Part shown: in pieces, positions 12,863-13,251 of the stretch
Numbering within the stretch: the first letter of the stretch is position 1
Layout of the letters: every line of letters starts with the position of its first letter
Origin: Caulobacteraceae bacterium
Lineage (GTDB): Bacteria; Pseudomonadota; Alphaproteobacteria; Caulobacterales; Caulobacteraceae
Assembly (NCBI GenBank): GCA_947456005.1
Contig: CANGRP010000038.1
Coordinates: 1 to 13,251, forward strand
Direction of reading: 5' to 3'
DNA length: 13,251 nt
Notes under the pieces: model-generated
Seen by the model: only the letters and a program-made list of their open reading frames with translations
Databases searched by the model: none
What the model was told of the DNA's origin: nothing
Position numbers and translations under genes: made by a program

Positions 12863-13195
12863 ATGACTGAGGACCCTCCCAAGCGCCGGACCCTGAGCCT
12901 GAAGCCCGGCGTCCAGGTAACCCGCCCCCTCGGACCCCAGCCACTGGCGCCGCTGCGGACAGACAAGCCGCGCCCGTTCCTTTCGTCCCGGCCGCCCAGG
13001 GAGTCGAAGCCGGTCGAGCGGCCCTCCCACGGCTGGAAGTGCAAGCCCTGCGGCGCCTTCTTCGATCCACCGGCCGAAGGGCCGGACGACGAGGTTGTCC
13101 GCTGCCCCAGTTGCAACGCCCGGATCGGCGTCGCCGGAGACTTCCGCCAGACGCCCCCGGCGGTCCGGCTCCGCGCCCGGCCCATGCGCCACTGA
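12863..13195 (+). CDS. Small zinc-ribbon protein of unknown function
   Basis: This protein of about 110 residues has a basic, proline-rich and probably disordered N-terminal half (residues 1-55, beginning with RRTLSLKPG) and a C-terminal zinc ribbon with Cys60-x2-Cys63 and Cys81-x2-Cys84 (WKCKPCG and RCPSCNARIG). A short basic tail, RLRARPMRH, ends it. Such ribbons bind zinc and often contact nucleic acid or protein; nothing more specific is visible. The frame is open back into tRNA-His, but coding through a tRNA is not credible, so the ATG at 12863 is used with AAGG just upstream, a weak site. It lies 50 bases after tRNA-His and may share its transcript. It is not a family I can name. Confidence 0.75.
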   Translation: MTEDPPKRRTLSLKPGVQVTRPLGPQPLAPLRTDKPRPFLSSRPPRESKPVERPSHGWKCKPCGAFFDPPAEGPDDEVVRCPSCNARIGVAGDFRQTPPAVRLRARPMRH

Positions 13196-13219
13196 GGCGC
13201 TTCCTATCCCGGCGGGCGC

Positions 13220-13241
13220 CGCCACTCCCTCCAGGGTGGCG
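13220..13241. other. Short hairpin after the zinc-ribbon gene
   Basis: CGCCAC (13220-13225) pairs with GTGGCG (13236-13241) around a 10-base loop, starting 24 bases after the stop codon. There is no T run before the window ends, so a terminator role is only possible. Confidence 0.25.
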
Positions 13242-13251
13242 CAGCGCGACG

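Overview
The window looks like a chromosomal piece of a GC-rich alphaproteobacterium, most likely Caulobacterales (Caulobacter/Phenylobacterium type). The reasons are the infA-maf-rng-yacG gene order, an exbB-exbD-tonB operon whose ExbB has a signal peptide and an Ala/Pro-rich leader, a tRNA-His with A73 and no encoded G at -1, and -10 elements of the TATAGA/CTAGA type. The placement is inferred from gene content and style; no database was searched.

Layout. Positions 1-143 carry a promoter-like sequence and a leader whose hairpin would cover the infA ribosome binding site. Positions 144-2166 are a compact core operon: infA (IF-1), maf (nucleotide pyrophosphatase), a short RNase E/G and the small zinc protein yacG. 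Next, still on the plus strand, come a 2-oxoglutarate/Fe(II) dioxygenase (PhyH family) and a fused sugar-nucleotide-reductase-like plus methyltransferase protein (2305-4570). These two look like an accessory glycan or small-molecule modification module set between yacG and tRNA-Phe (4643-4718).

Positions 4740-8007 on the minus strand hold a tightly packed aromatic catabolism operon: two-domain extradiol dioxygenase, then FAH-family hydrolase/hydratase, then MhpA-like FAD monooxygenase. A TetR regulator (8114-8764) is read in the opposite direction. The shared region holds a near-perfect TGACCA-TT-TGGTCA dyad, the likely TetR operator. The three enzymes fit hydroxylation of an aromatic ring, meta cleavage, and hydrolysis or hydration of the product; the substrate is unknown.

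Positions 8913-10048 contain an unrecognised seven-helix membrane protein and, convergent to it, a small exported Cys-containing protein. Positions 10049-10546 form a roughly 500-base gene-free region with a candidate promoter and several hairpins, which may be a structured leader for the TonB operon. exbB, exbD and tonB follow (10547-12592), the energy-transducing complex for outer-membrane TonB-dependent receptors, closed by a strong intrinsic terminator. Last come tRNA-His (12736-12812) and a small zinc-ribbon protein (12863-13195).

The most unusual items are the reductase-methyltransferase fusion with its dioxygenase partner, the three-enzyme catabolic operon with its operator, and the structured exbB leader. 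No CRISPR array, insertion sequence or phage gene was seen.
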